Notes under the pieces: model-generated | What the model was told of the DNA's origin: nothing | Database searches by the model: none | Seen by the model: only the letters and a program-made list of their open reading frames with translations | Made by a program: the position numbers and the translations under genes | In this document: one piece after another, positions 46,157 through 57,441 of the stretch | How positions within the stretch are numbered: position 1 is the stretch's first letter | Layout: the number at the start of each line of letters is the position of its first letter | Assembly: GCA_020726505.1 (NCBI GenBank) | Contig: JAHLEZ010000004.1 | Location: forward strand, 2,170,001-2,234,000 | Origin: Leptodontidium sp. MPI-SDFR-AT-0119 | Taxonomy: Eukaryota > Ascomycota > Leotiomycetes > Helotiales > Leptodontidiaceae | Direction: 5' to 3' | Length of the DNA stretch: 64,000 bases

Positions 46157-46835
46157 AATGGTTGGTGTATGAGTAAGAATGGGTAATAGTGTTGGTAATA
46201 GAAGAGATGGAAAGACTTGGAGTCAAGGGGGACTGAGTCCCAAGTGTCTGGTTATTGAGACAATCTCTGGATTCTACTTTATGTATATTTTTAGAAAGTC
46301 CGGTATAATGTAATGGAGACCTCTCAAATTAGAAAGTCGAGTGCGATATTCACACATCTGAGTCAAGTGATTCTTCAAGCTTCTTGTCTCACGGGTTGGA
46401 GAACCTTCCTAGGTATCTTACCTGGGATTGGAGTCCTGTAGGTACAATGAACCTTGTTGGCCAACCCCACCAAGGCTATCTATCACACCATCAGCCTCGC
46501 CTTCCTCTCCCATTCACGACGACTGCAAGGAAAGAGGGTGGACCTCGATCGTTCCTTCTCATCCAGAAATACCTTGTGGGGTGAGAAGAGTTAATAAAAC
46601 CAAGTCTTGCTTTCTTTTCTTCCTCTCTTCAATATGTTCTGTTGCTTTGATTCTTACACATAGCACAACTCAGCAGTCCACCATCGCTTGAACCGATATC
46701 TTTTAACCCCATCTATATCCTTTGCTTAACTCTGTAGACTTTACGAAGTGAGTATTTTGCTCACTTTCTTGACAGCTTTGAACTTTTGTTAACCCTGTCC
46801 AGAACCATTCAAACCAAACATCTCTCACGACGACG
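46157..46835. other. Intergenic, no gene recognised
   Basis: 3' UTR of the MFS gene and promoter of the next gene. No supported frame. Confidence 0.55.
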
Positions 46836-48079
46836 ATGGGCTCTCACTTGTTTCGTAGTAATGGAGGTGTTAAATTAATACCTGAAGTCTGCCTTCAAAT
46901 CGCCGAAGAAGTTATCAATTCCGACCCAAAGTCCGCTGGGTCACTTCTGCGCCTCTCCAAGGCAGGCGTTTCTGGCCGTACCAAACATCCAGAAGATCTG
47001 CTGACAGAGGCAGGACTTCAACTTTCTCCTCTCAAACTACGAACGATCGATTTCCAAGAGCCTACGAGACGTCAACAAAGATGGGTTTATCTATTCAAAC
47101 GCAGATCAGGACGTGATTTTATCTTCACGTATGCCGTCGGGGGATATCGTTGTCTCCATTCTTTCATACCCGTGGGTCGACGAGATGCACTATCGGCGCC
47201 GGACGATTGATTTCTTGATCGAGCACGAGATCACTGAGATGGTCGACACTACAAATATAGCGGGTTGGCCAACGCTAGATATCCCCAAAGATGAGCTGTT
47301 CAAAAGATTAGGGATGTTCAAGAAAGGGGCTTTCCTTCTTCTTTACAGGTTGGCGGATTGTACTGTGAGTGGGCCTACGCCAGTGTTTCTATGATGTTGA
47401 CTGATTATTCAGACTGGGCTCTCTGAAACGCCCGCCATCCGGACTCGACAATCTGAGTTCCTCGAGAGTCTTTCTTCGGATGACTTGGCGAGTTTGGGTG
47501 TGATTGTCGAGGTTATGGGACACGGCTTTTTCACGATGACTAAAACTGCGATTCATGACTCTGGTCTTCTCAACAACACGGTGAGTAAGTCTTGCGTAAT
47601 CAACTGGCTCAATTCATTTTCAACTCCCAAGCATAACACATCTTTGGGATCTCCTGCTCTTTGAAGCAGTCTATCAGGCGTGCAGTCACTGATAGTTCTA
47701 GGCTATGCCGCCTTCAAGTGCTTCCCACCTGTACACACCCGATACATCGCCATTTGAAGACTTATGGAACGACAATTGGATTCGGGAGTGCATGTGCGTA
47801 TTTGAAGATCTCGTTCAGAAATATGGGCCAGCTTTTGCCTACGCATATATCGAGGGGTCCAACGATTGCGTGAGACGTCCGGATTTGTGGGCGCGATCAA
47901 AGCTGCAGAATGGATTGGACAACATGAATGCGTATGAGATGGGATACACGATGTCTTATGCGAGTCTCCAGAGTGTAGTTTGGCGGGTATTCTGCAAGAA
48001 GACGGGATGCAGCTTGCAAGACAGCTGGAATGTTGCCCGGGAGCTAGTCGAGGTCCAGATGGAAGTCTATAAGGTCTGA
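46836..48079 (+). CDS. Unknown four-exon protein, F-box-like N-terminus possible
   Basis: Modelled exons 46836-46967, 47014-47364, 47413-47580, 47702-48079; 342 aa. I do not recognise the family. The N-terminus has GVKLIPEVCLQIAEEVINSD and LLRLSKA, reminiscent of an F-box helix pair but too divergent to call. Then come DFNFLLSNYERSISKSLRD, VSILSYPWVDEMHYRRRTID, IAGWPTLDIPKDELFKRLGM and, at the end, NAYEMGYTMSYASLQSVVWR. No signal peptide or membrane segment is seen. Introns 2 (47365-47412) and 3 (47581-47701) have normal GTGAGT donors and AG acceptors. Intron 1 (46 nt) has a weak donor GTTTCT but a CTGAC branch site and a CAG acceptor, and it joins two coherent frames. Coding character is good, function open. 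Confidence 0.65.
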
Positions 48080-49947
48080 TATGGAATTGAGGAGACGTAG
48101 ATGAGAAGCATGAATGATGACTGCATAGCGTAGAGGGTTGCAGCTGTTTGTCCCTTGGCTGCGAGGAGCTATGTCAACAATGAAACGAGGACTTATTGAA
48201 TACTCAGAAAATATATTTCTCTATACGTGCTTTTTTCAGTCACTATTTGGAGCACATTCGCTGATCTTGGAAGCGACATCTTTGCCTCCGTCTTGTCTAA
48301 TTCTATGTTTGGATGAAGAAAGCAGCTAGGATCTCACTTAGCAATCTTCTTTATTCCTCCTCGCATACGGTAGTTCTGCTTGACTTGAAGTCCAGAATCC
48401 ACTTTGATGCGAATTACAGTGTGCTGAATATTCACAAGTAGTCACAACCATATTCCGATCTCTGAGAGCGCCGCTCGACATTCCTGAACCATCAAAAGCT
48501 CGCTCTCAAGTCCGACTTTGAAAAGAAGATGAAGCCCGGCTTGCTACGAAAGTATTTTTTTTTTCTAAAAAAAAAATAATAAAAAAAAGGTGCGACTTTA
48601 GTGTTGAACAACCCGCGCCATCGGTGGAAGGATTAGACAGGTATTGAGGTAGATAGGTATGTAGGGGCCATTCTAGAGGTCTACTGGATGCGAGTTGAAA
48701 GATAGCAACGAGGATCAAGGCTGCTTCGCTTATGGACTTGCCATGTTTGCCCAATGCTTTCTCAAGAAACGATGGCATCTCTCGGTGATGTCCCGAATCT
48801 TGCCAGATATACGGGTTGGATTGTAGAGGAAATAGACGACAAGACATTTCAGCCTCAAGCATTCCATCACTTTAGCCTCTGTCTTGGTTCTCCTGTCGTG
48901 ATTTGCCTGGGTCACTTAGACGGGGGATTTGGGGGCTGAATAGTTAATGTTGAAGATCTAGAACTGTTGTCTTGAGTTTCATCAACTTCTTCTAATCGGC
49001 CTTGAGCGGTCAAGCAGGGTCAATCTGGGTGGTGGAACGAAAACAACGCACCTTGGGAAGGACCAACATGATTTCTAGACAGGGAACTATGTGGAAACCA
49101 CCACAGCACAAAGAAATCATATTGATTTTGATAATTTGCACACTACTAAGTGTCGTGAACAATTTCCGCAGGCTCGTCAGCATAGGGAAAGAGGAGAGTC
49201 GAATCCCTCGAATCCCTCGTATCCACAGAAGTCACTGAGCAGCGTCCGTTCGACCAGATGAATAGAGATCTACTGACATTCATACAGCCAAGTCTCAATA
49301 GTCTGCTGCTTGTTTATGATGTGTTTTCTTGCTTTGTTGATATTTATCCTGTTCTTGTTATGCCAGCATGTTGGAAGGGGTCAAGCGAGTCAACAATGGG
49401 CCCTCTTGGCATCTATTACTCTCAAGGAAGGTTTCATTGGTTCTTTTTGAGAGACTTAGTATTTAGAAGTACGTACTTCTATATCTATGCAGTATTCGCC
49501 TTGATGTTATTTTGAGCTTGGGTACGATGCCTCCGAGGACTTGTGGGTCAACAATAAACAGCATAGTTAGTAACACAGAAGTGACACTTGAAAGCTGTGA
49601 GCCAAGGGTAAGTGATTAAGCCTGACAGTTGTATTACACATGGTTTTCGAGCTTTAATGGTGGCTTGGAAGTCTTCACGAGTCTCAAGCAAGCTGATTGT
49701 TCGAACACAGATGGTTTGGTGATAGCTATCAATGGGTTGTTGACGCTCCAAGCTGGTCCAATGACATTCGTTTTAATCTTTACAACCAGAACAACCTCGA
49801 ACAACACAGTCTTGAACATTTCAACGTCATTCCTCGAACAAATCAGAGTTTTCAAGGGCGCTAGTCAAAGTTCTCTTCCTATTATTCCGAGGGGGCCACG
49901 ACCTCAACCTGCAACCTCTCAACAACATCACGGAGTCAACCCCCAAC
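48080..49947. other. Intergenic, no gene recognised
   Basis: AT-rich spacer with only short motif-free frames. It carries an inverted poly(T)/poly(A) pair at 48554-48588. The final part is the promoter/leader of the 2EXR gene. Confidence 0.5.
48554..48588. repeat. Poly(T)-poly(A) inverted tract
   Basis: A run of about ten T followed, after a short CTA-type gap, by A-rich runs; self-complementary. Confidence 0.8.
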
Positions 49948-51041
49948 ATGGCTTCAGATACTCCATCCTCCCCACAACACAACGCAATGGATGTTGGCAT
50001 GAATGCTACATCTGCGGTTACATCCGTAGCTGCTGAGCAGATCGATTCGAGCGGCGTCAGCAGCAAGACTGAGGCTGATTCTACGAGCGACGGAGAGACA
50101 GGCGGATCGCACTTGGGTCTGGTCAACGATACCTCCGTATGTCTATATCTTTTTACCTCCCCATTGCCTATTACCAGATCACTTAATGCTCTGAGAATTG
50201 TAATAGCTAACTTTTAATTCAGACCCCTGCAGATGAACTCGCGATTCTCGAAGCCTTCTCCAATCTCAATCTCCTCCAAAATGTCCTCCCCGACACACTC
50301 GAGATCTGCGAGCAGACTTCTGAGACCGAACAAACCTTCACGGCCTTCAAAAAGCTACCTCATGAGTTGAGACGTATGATTTGGCGCTTCAGCATTGTCC
50401 GGGGCCGCCTAGTACAGATCGAGATTGAGAATCGCGGTAGAATTGCAAACCCGCAACACCCAAATGCTGTCCACGTCGAGGATTTCAGGATACTAGGATC
50501 ACGCACACTAACTCCAGCCATTCTACACGCAAGCTCCGAAAGCTGTGCTGCTGCTCTTCTCTTCTACGAAACATTGACTCAAAATCAATGGGGTCAAGTC
50601 ATCTACTACATTCCTGAGTGGGAGTATGTCTACTTCCACCAGAAGTCGGGCAACGATCCACTCGCATTCTTCCGTAGCAACTCCTATACCTCGACTGCTC
50701 TGGAGAGAACTGAGCTCGGAAAGATCCAAAGACTCATGGTCAAAGGCTATCGCCCAACTTGTCTACGCCTGCAAGACTTTCTCGAAAACGGCACGTTTTT
50801 GGGTGCCAACGTTCCGTACGATGTTGGCGGATTGCGGTACTTGGAGTACTTGTCGGACATGAAGTTAGTCTTTAAAAAAGGCGAACCAGTTTATCGGAGC
50901 AATGTACGCTGGTGCATGTGGGTCTACGGCGCCTTCTGGAGCTACGCAGAGCTCACGAACGACGTGTGGGAATGCCCAACCATTCATATTCTTAACCAGA
51001 AGAGAAAGGACAACAAGGATTTCGACGACTACGAATTCTGA
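49948..51041 (+). CDS. 2EXR domain-containing protein
   Basis: Two exons, 49948-50136 and 50223-51041, 335 aa. The N-terminal ~60 residues are Ser/Thr/Asp-rich and unstructured. The 2EXR signature appears in exon 2 as TFTAFKKLPHELRRMIWRFS, followed by GRLVQIEIENRGR and later PAILHASSESCAAALLFYET (the helix usually found after the opening block). The family is widely expanded in filamentous ascomycetes and has no established function. No catalytic motif, signal peptide or membrane segment is present. The start Met gives MASDTPSSPQHN with good phase to the intron (86 nt, donor GTATGT, acceptor CAG). Confidence 0.87.
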
Positions 51042-51814
51042 GAATGGAGAATTGGCTCGCAACAGGACGATGAGATAAGAGGGTCAGGTTTGGGCTCCGG
51101 TAAGACTCTCGTTGGTTGGACTTTAGTTGGCTTCTGGCTGAACGGGTGGAAGATTGTAGAGAGACGCAAGTTTGCAAATAAATTGCTCACCATACACACA
51201 CTTGATGGTGTGGTAGAGCAGTTTTCATTCAGGAGAACACCGCAAAAATGTATCATAATTCCCCTTTTCAACAATGGAGCAAAATTGAAGACCAAAAACG
51301 AAAATATCTAAGCACGTGTACCACATGGCAAGAAGTGTACCTAGGTACATGGAAGAATAAACATGATGGAATGATGGCCCGCGGTTGGCATTATGGTGTG
51401 GCTACTTCTTAGTGTGACATTACTTACCTGCCAACCAAAAATTGGGAGATGTGAAAGAGAAAAGTGAGTGAATAGGTGAACAGAGATGGCTGATGTGACG
51501 AATTTAGACTAGCGCCTTGGCACGTGCCCATCCTGGATCGGTAGCGCGGTTCGAAAGTTCACGGTCCCTTCTCAAGACTGACGCGCCGCAAAGCTGAAAG
51601 TCCTTTCGAACATCTCCAGACTAATCCCCTACAGCCAGACCTTTTGAAAGCATCATTTTGTTTGCGCATAGTGTGCCTAGGATCGCGCGCCTTACCAGTG
51701 TTTTCGACAATCCTTCTCGAGCGTTGCGCCTTGAACTCAATCGATCCGCGCATTGAATCTCCCTTCACTCAAGTCAAGTTTGGACGGGGCATGTTTTGAG
51801 CCTCTCGAATCAAA
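51042..51814. other. Intergenic; SNF5 promoter
   Basis: 3' UTR of the 2EXR gene and upstream region of SNF5. No supported frame. Confidence 0.55.
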
Positions 51815-53659
51815 ATGGCGTCCGAAAATCCACCAAATCCTCCCCAGTCGTTCATCTCTAGCTATGCTCCGCGATTGCGCACCTACGCCAATGCTCTCCT
51901 AACCCCGGTGATCCAGCCTGTGACAGCTCTCGCGGCGCCATTAGCAAGAACAACCAAGAGAGGAACGACTGCGATCAACTATGCAGAGGACGGCTACGAC
52001 GACTATGATGATGACGATGATGATAGCAGGAGGAGGCCAACAGGATTGAGGAGTATAAGAAGAGAGGATCCTTCACAGGCGAAGCAGGATCTCAGTGACA
52101 AGGTAGGAAAAGAAGCGACAGCACCAGTTGAGGTTCAAGGAATTTGGAGGGATTGGATGGGAAAGACGAGGAACGCGAAGTCGGATCTGCAGAATTACGC
52201 TCAAGCGGCCCTGCCTTTGACCTTGATCCCCATTCGAATCGATCTCGATATTCCAGCTTTCACTCCCCCCGCTCCCCTCCCAGCTCCCATCGGTGTTCCA
52301 TACGGCAAGATCGATACATCCCTTCCAATATACAGACAGCAAGAGACAACCGTGCCGTATCGCCTGAAGGATGTCTTCTTGTGGAATTTGCATGAGACTT
52401 TGATCACCACAGATCAATTTGCTCAGTGCATGGTGCAGGATCTTGATCTTCCAAATCGAGGTGCTATGGCAGCTGAAATCGGCAAACAAATCCGTACGCA
52501 GCTCGAGGAATATGCTGGTGTTGCTCTTCACCCTCTGTTCTATTCATCACAGACTGAGACCGAGACCGGAGTTGTTACATCAATGAAGCCAGTTCTGGTC
52601 TCGCGAGATCCATCGGGAACACCTGCGAGTGGACACGCCACACCTCTACACAATGGCAACGGTCAATTGAACGGCATCTCTACACCAACGATACCTACGG
52701 AGACTAAGGTCCTTGCAGACGGTATCACAGCTTCTGCGACCGAGATTGGACCTGGATCCGACGACTTCAACCCAGACGACACCTACCGTTGCATCATAAA
52801 CTTGAACATCAATCTATCAAACTACCTCTACACGGACAAGTTTGAATGGTCTCTCTTACACCCTCCTGGAACGGCTGAGATTTTCGCAAAGCAGACCTGT
52901 GCTGACCTTGGTCTTCCTGCCGAATGGATTCCAGCCATGGCTCATGCGATCTACGAAGCTGCTTTGCGAGTCAAGAAAGATGCATGTGAGAGTGGTGGCC
53001 TTATTGGAGGAATTGCTGGTGAGATTCCCAATGAAGCTGCGCATGGTGCTGAGGCCGGCTGGAGATATGATCACGAGCATCTCGCGGATGAATGGGAGCC
53101 AAAGATTGAGCAACTGTCCAAGGAGGAGATTGAGAAGCGTGAAGGAGACAGAGAGAGACAGATTAGGAGAGTACGTCGTGAGACTGCCAGGTTCTCGTCG
53201 AACGCTATGTTAGTTGGAGGTACACCACAAACTGAAAACAAGGGCTACTTTGATGCAGACCCGGGAGAGGAGCGAATGGGTAGGGGTGAGCGAAGCAAGA
53301 AGAAGCGCAGATTCAGGAGTTTGAGTCCACTCGGAAGATCTGGGACTCCTGGGGGAAGAGGAACACCTGATGTTGGAGGGGTACCAGCCTACGGCGGAGG
53401 TGGATCACTCACCGAGTACGAGCGATCAATGTGGAGATGCAAGCATTGTCAAATCTGGGGCAGTTCGGTCTGGGCTGTCAGAGATGGTCCACAAGGCCCG
53501 AAGGTGAGAATGTCCGACTCTGCTCTAACATATTCGGTACTGACTTGTTTCTAGACACTCTGCAATAACTGTGCCTACATCTACGAGCGGGATCGCAAGC
53601 TTCCAAAGTGGGCGAAGGACTTGCACAGGACCGATTTGTCTACTGCTCAATATCGGTAA
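51815..53659 (+). CDS. SNF5: SNF5/SMARCB1-family subunit of SWI/SNF chromatin remodelling complex
   Basis: Two exons, 51815-53503 and 53555-53659, 597 aa. The SNF5 domain spans about residues 135-390. Repeat 1 includes TLIPIRIDLDI, RLKDVFLWNLHETLITTDQF and AQCMVQDLDLP; repeat 2 includes YRCIINLNINLSNYLYTDKF, EWSLLHPPGTAEIFAKQTCA and WIPAMAHAIYEA. An insert rich in Gly/Thr/Ser separates the repeats. The C-terminus has a GATA-like zinc finger, as in other filamentous fungi: CKHC (C542, C545) and CNNC (C566, C569), completed only after splicing (GPQGPK/TLCNNCAYIYERD). It acts in the nucleus as a core scaffold of SWI/SNF or RSC (Snf5 or Sfh1 equivalent); which one cannot be decided here. An Asp run (about 66-71) lies in the N-terminus. 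Confidence 0.95.
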
Positions 53660-54269
53660 ACACCGTCGCTTGGGGATTGCATTTACTCTGGCGTTGGCGA
53701 TATCATGACCAGTTTGGTTCTTCTCGATATCGACTCGGACCTGCCCGTGTTTCTTTGGCTTCTTGTATTAGGTATGGCGTGTTTGGAGTCACAGATGGGA
53801 GGCATATCACGTATCTTACGTGCAATCAACGAGTCGCAATGGAGCGGGATAGAGTGTCTATTATGTATGTGTAAGATAGCTAGCCAAGCCTACTTGATCA
53901 GAATGGCTTTCGATCACAAAAGCGATAATTTCACAGAATTACATCATCACATTGCAGTGTAATAAACGGGATGGACTCATTAATATCATCGATTCTGATC
54001 TGTACAATCAAAATTCATAACGAAGCAAGAGAGCCTTGTTGCTCCACAGCTCCACAGCTAGGTACAGCCTCCTCCGGCCGTAATGCTATGCAAAGTAAGA
54101 AATCTCAGTCATAAACAAAGAACGCCAGCCAGCCACATTTGTTTTTCCATTCCATGCCATTCCATTCCGAAACGCCATTTCTTCTGACTGCTTGCAAAAA
54201 GCCCATGCAGCAAGTTCTCAAGTAAGGAAACATCAACGCGATCCTGCTGCTCGTTTGTGTGAAGAGATT
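53660..54269. other. Convergent intergenic region
   Basis: 3' UTRs of SNF5 (plus) and of the unknown minus-strand gene. No supported frame. Confidence 0.55.
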
Positions 54270-55028
54270 TCAATCCCGACGTGTGCGCTTCGAGCCTCCC
54301 TCAACAGGTTCCTCCTCGATTTCACCTCTTTCACGCTTCTTGACAGGAGCCGGTCCATCGAGCTCGGTCAGCGGCGCCTTGGTCATAGTGGCCGCAGGAC
54401 GATCCATCAATCCCGGAGCGATTCTCTCCATGACAGCACGCTCGCCCATGAGGTTCTTAGAGCCGAGAACGGTCAATGGGGCACTGACGGTGACTTTGAT
54501 AGGGCGTGGATGTCCGTCCGCGTCGATCATGGGAACGCCTTGGTCATCGCCGACACCGTAGGACATATTGCGGAGAGCGTCGACAACACCACGCGTGATC
54601 TGGGTGGCCGTGATGCTGGTATCCATTGCGATTAAGTTACTGTCGCCGCGGACGTTGATTGGGGTGAAGATCTTAATGCGGATGGTTGAGGTGTCTTCGT
54701 CGTCGGAATCAGAGTCGGAGTCGGAGTCTTGAGCATTGTTGTTGCCGGTGTTTAATACGCTGTGGGCGGTGCTGGTATTGAAGGGGAAGCGTGGGTTGAG
54801 ATGGGCTGGGCCTCGGGGGGTTGGTCGGGGGTAGGATCCGCCTCGAGCTTGAGCTGCGAGTCCACCTCTTACTGGAGCCTGGGAGGGAGCTCGAGCTGGG
54901 GGAGCTGCCATGCTGCCTTGACCGTTGGCTGGAGCTGGGGCACGAACAGGAGCTGCGAAGGTGCCTTGGCCGAGGACTGGAGCTGGTGGAGGGCCGGATG
55001 GCGAATCTGATGGGTTCACTGGTGCCAT
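54270..55028 (-). CDS. Unknown Pro/Ala/Gly-rich protein with a conserved-looking core
   Basis: Single exon, 252 aa, not recognised. Residues 1-80 are Ala/Pro/Gly-rich with repeated APxRAPxxA and RGG-type words. A short Asp/Ser run (DSDSDSDSDDED, about 101-112) follows, resembling a CK2 target. A structured-looking core (about 113-220) then reads TIRIKIFTPINVRGDSNLIA, TQITRGVVDALRN, DADGHPRPIKVTVSAPLTVL and ERAVMERIAPGLMD. The tail is basic with KKRERGEIEEE and SKRTRRD, which could be a nuclear localisation signal. No membrane segment is visible. A nuclear protein is plausible, but no function is claimed. Long antisense frames over its N-terminus follow from the GC-rich composition. Confidence 0.75.
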   Translation of the reverse strand: MAPVNPSDSPSGPPPAPVLGQGTFAAPVRAPAPANGQGSMAAPPARAPSQAPVRGGLAAQARGGSYPRPTPRGPAHLNPRFPFNTSTAHSVLNTGNNNAQDSDSDSDSDDEDTSTIRIKIFTPINVRGDSNLIAMDTSITATQITRGVVDALRNMSYGVGDDQGVPMIDADGHPRPIKVTVSAPLTVLGSKNLMGERAVMERIAPGLMDRPAATMTKAPLTELDGPAPVKKRERGEIEEEPVEGGSKRTRRD

Positions 55029-55997
55029 TTTGCGATAGGAGAACTGGCGTTTGTTGTCGTTGTGCAGAAGTAGAAGCTCGGAAGCTTGTCTTGAAGAGAG
55101 AGCGAGGGTTGGGTGACTCGAGTCCTTATGCGTGTAGGCAGAGCAGAAGTGAAGCGCAGAGTCTTCCAGTGCTAGTGCAGGATCGAGTTCAATTGAGGCA
55201 GAGTCGAAAGATGAAGGAGGATAGAAGTTGAAGTGAAGGGGACTTCGCAGAACCTCTTAAATAAGAGAGTGAGAAGGTAGATGGGAGAAGAAGCGCACCG
55301 CGGTGGGAATAATACGAAGAAACCACAATAGTAAACAATACTCGCTTAATCAAAGCACAATAGGAAGGAAACCGCGCTAAGCGTTCCTATTGTCAACGAC
55401 AACACGAGTGAAAAATTCACCTGAGGCCAGCACTCTGAGCCAATCGAGGAGAGACTTACTGGGATATACTGCAGGCTTGATAGGTGACTACACTTAGACC
55501 TGGGAGTCATAGGTTAGTTCAGCTTTGTGTCTCATTGCGCTGATAAAGGGGATCTGCTTCTTAGGTATTGTAAGGAGAGTGGTGGAGTTTGCCCATTTTG
55601 GGACTGGCGTGTAAATGAGCTTGGCAGCCGTTTTTGAATGTCCATGTGCGACAGGAAATTCGTTTTGTTAGGAACCCAAGACTTTTGGAGACATTTCTTG
55701 GATTATATTTACCTTGGAAAGAATTCTTTGGCCTTCGGAATTTGTTTTACTCTTGAGGAAGTGTGAGATAATATAAATTTAAATACCTGTAGTACAAGCT
55801 GTCAAGAAGAGGCCCTGCACCAAATGATAATGTCAAAAGAAACCCAGTTACGTTGGATTGGAAGTGGACCATCTTGTGGCGGCATGATAGAGGGTGGATG
55901 TTATACATTTCGAAGTCGGGATATGCTTCTAGTTCTAATATAATGCAGATCCTCTATTTAAGTGCCCTGCAGGGGTCGAATGTGACGCAGCAGTTCA
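55029..55997. other. Intergenic, no gene recognised
   Basis: Promoter/leader of the unknown minus-strand gene on the left; 3' UTR of RPN13 on the right. No supported frame. Confidence 0.55.
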
Positions 55998-57441
55998 CTA
56001 CTCCTTCTCAACTGTCTTCTTCACTCCCTCAATGAATGCCTCAACAGCATCTCCTCCACCGAGTGGAACACTGCCACCCCTAACCAACCCTCCATGCTCC
56101 AACTTGATGCCCAATGCATCAGCAATGCTAGGCAAACCGCCATCACGAATTGCCATGGTCAAGCTTCCAAGACTTTGATGGAACTGAGGACTTCTTAGAA
56201 CCTTCTTCAAGATAGACTTCTTCTGGTCGACACTGAGAGCTTCGATGGCTGCTGATGCAGACTCGGCGCTTGGCTCTACCATTCCGTCGATTGAAGCTGC
56301 CGATTCTTGGGCGATGAGCAGGACTGTTGGTGGAAGGTAGCTGAGCAGATTGTCGATTTGTGCAGGCGTGGCGGAATCGATGGTCGGGACTGTGATCGAG
56401 GTAGGAAGGAGATCTGGTAGAGTTGTATAGATTTGACCTTGAACCTGTTGCATTCCAGCCTGTCCACCAGCTTTCAACGAGTTGAGAAAATTCTGAACGA
56501 CTGTAGCAGCATCTGTTGGTCCCGAACCGGCACTGATCACAACGTCAGCCCCAGTCTCATAGATTGAGCAAGTTTGGACCCCATGAAAATTTCTTGGATA
56601 TTCATTCAGGTCGTATCAAGCTAGCAGTACATGAACGCCTTTTTGGCTCGTTCTCCCATTTTGCCAAACGCCTCGGTCGTAAATGCTTGAGCAATGTCTG
56701 TCTTGCGATGGGAAGTTGACCTACGCTCGTCCGCCATCAGCTCCGCCCTCTCGTGCGCCAGACCCTTCCTCTCTGATATCTCCTCCTGTAGCACCTGGTC
56801 CTGCGCCACCGCTGCCTCCTCGGTGATGGTCTGCTTGATCGCCGTGGCCTTCAACGTCTTCCATCGTCTCATCGTCATCGTTTCCGCCAGTTCCACCTTG
56901 CACTTGTGCGATCTCCTCTGAAACGTTGACTTCATCACCTTGCAACAGGGTATCAACGATCTGACCGATTTTCAAGTCCCGCGGACTGAACCAACTTGCA
57001 TCGCCATTCCGGGCTTGGGGCTTCGATTGCAACCAGAAGAGGTCTCGGCGGGAGGAAGAGGAGAACTTGAGGGCGAAGATACGACCGTTTGTCTTGGAGG
57101 TAGCTTGCTGGGAGGTCTTGTATTCGTATGGCTCGAAGTGACCGTCCGTAGGGAACATAACAAGGTCGATATTGTCTGGATCGGTCATGGGCTTGTTGCG
57201 TTCGCGCCAGCAGAAGTGGATGAGTTCTGCAGAGTCAGATATATCCAGCACAGGTGCGAAAAAACATACCATCTTCGGAGTAGAGGTAAATGTAGCCAGG
57301 CGTAGGATCTGGAGTAACTTTGTATGGCTTGCTAGATGTCTATCTTGAAGTCAGCGTACTGTAATTTTTGCAGGCTCATTGAGTACGCACGTCCAGAGCA
57401 CATCTGCCCGCCTTGAAGGTGATTATGGGTGAGATGGACAT
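55998..57441 (-). CDS. RPN13: Proteasome ubiquitin receptor Rpn13/ADRM1
   Basis: Four exons (complement 57391-57441, 57270-57339, 56725-57226, 55998-56532), 385 aa. The N-terminal Pru domain (about 1-120) binds ubiquitin and Rpn2. It reads ITFKAGRC, TPGYIYLYSEDELIHFCWRE, DNIDLVMFPTDGHFEPY and GRIFALKFSSSSRRDLFWLQ, as in ADRM1. An acidic then Gly/Ala-rich linker follows (DDDETMEDVEG, GGSGGAGPGATGG). The C-terminal DEUBAD-type domain (about 250-350), which recruits the UCH37-type deubiquitinase in animals, reads IDNLLSYLPPTVLLIAQES, LSVDQKKSILKKVLRSPQFH and SLTMAIRDGGLPSIADALGI. Yeast Rpn13 has only the Pru part, so this is the full-length type. The third intron is long (192 nt) and begins GTAGGT after the Gly-rich linker. 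Confidence 0.94.

Noticed and set aside
56621..56956. 111-codon minus frame overlapping RPN13
   Set aside because: Shadow of the acidic linker exon and the intron in another frame; the RPN13 frame has clear Pru and DEUBAD domains.
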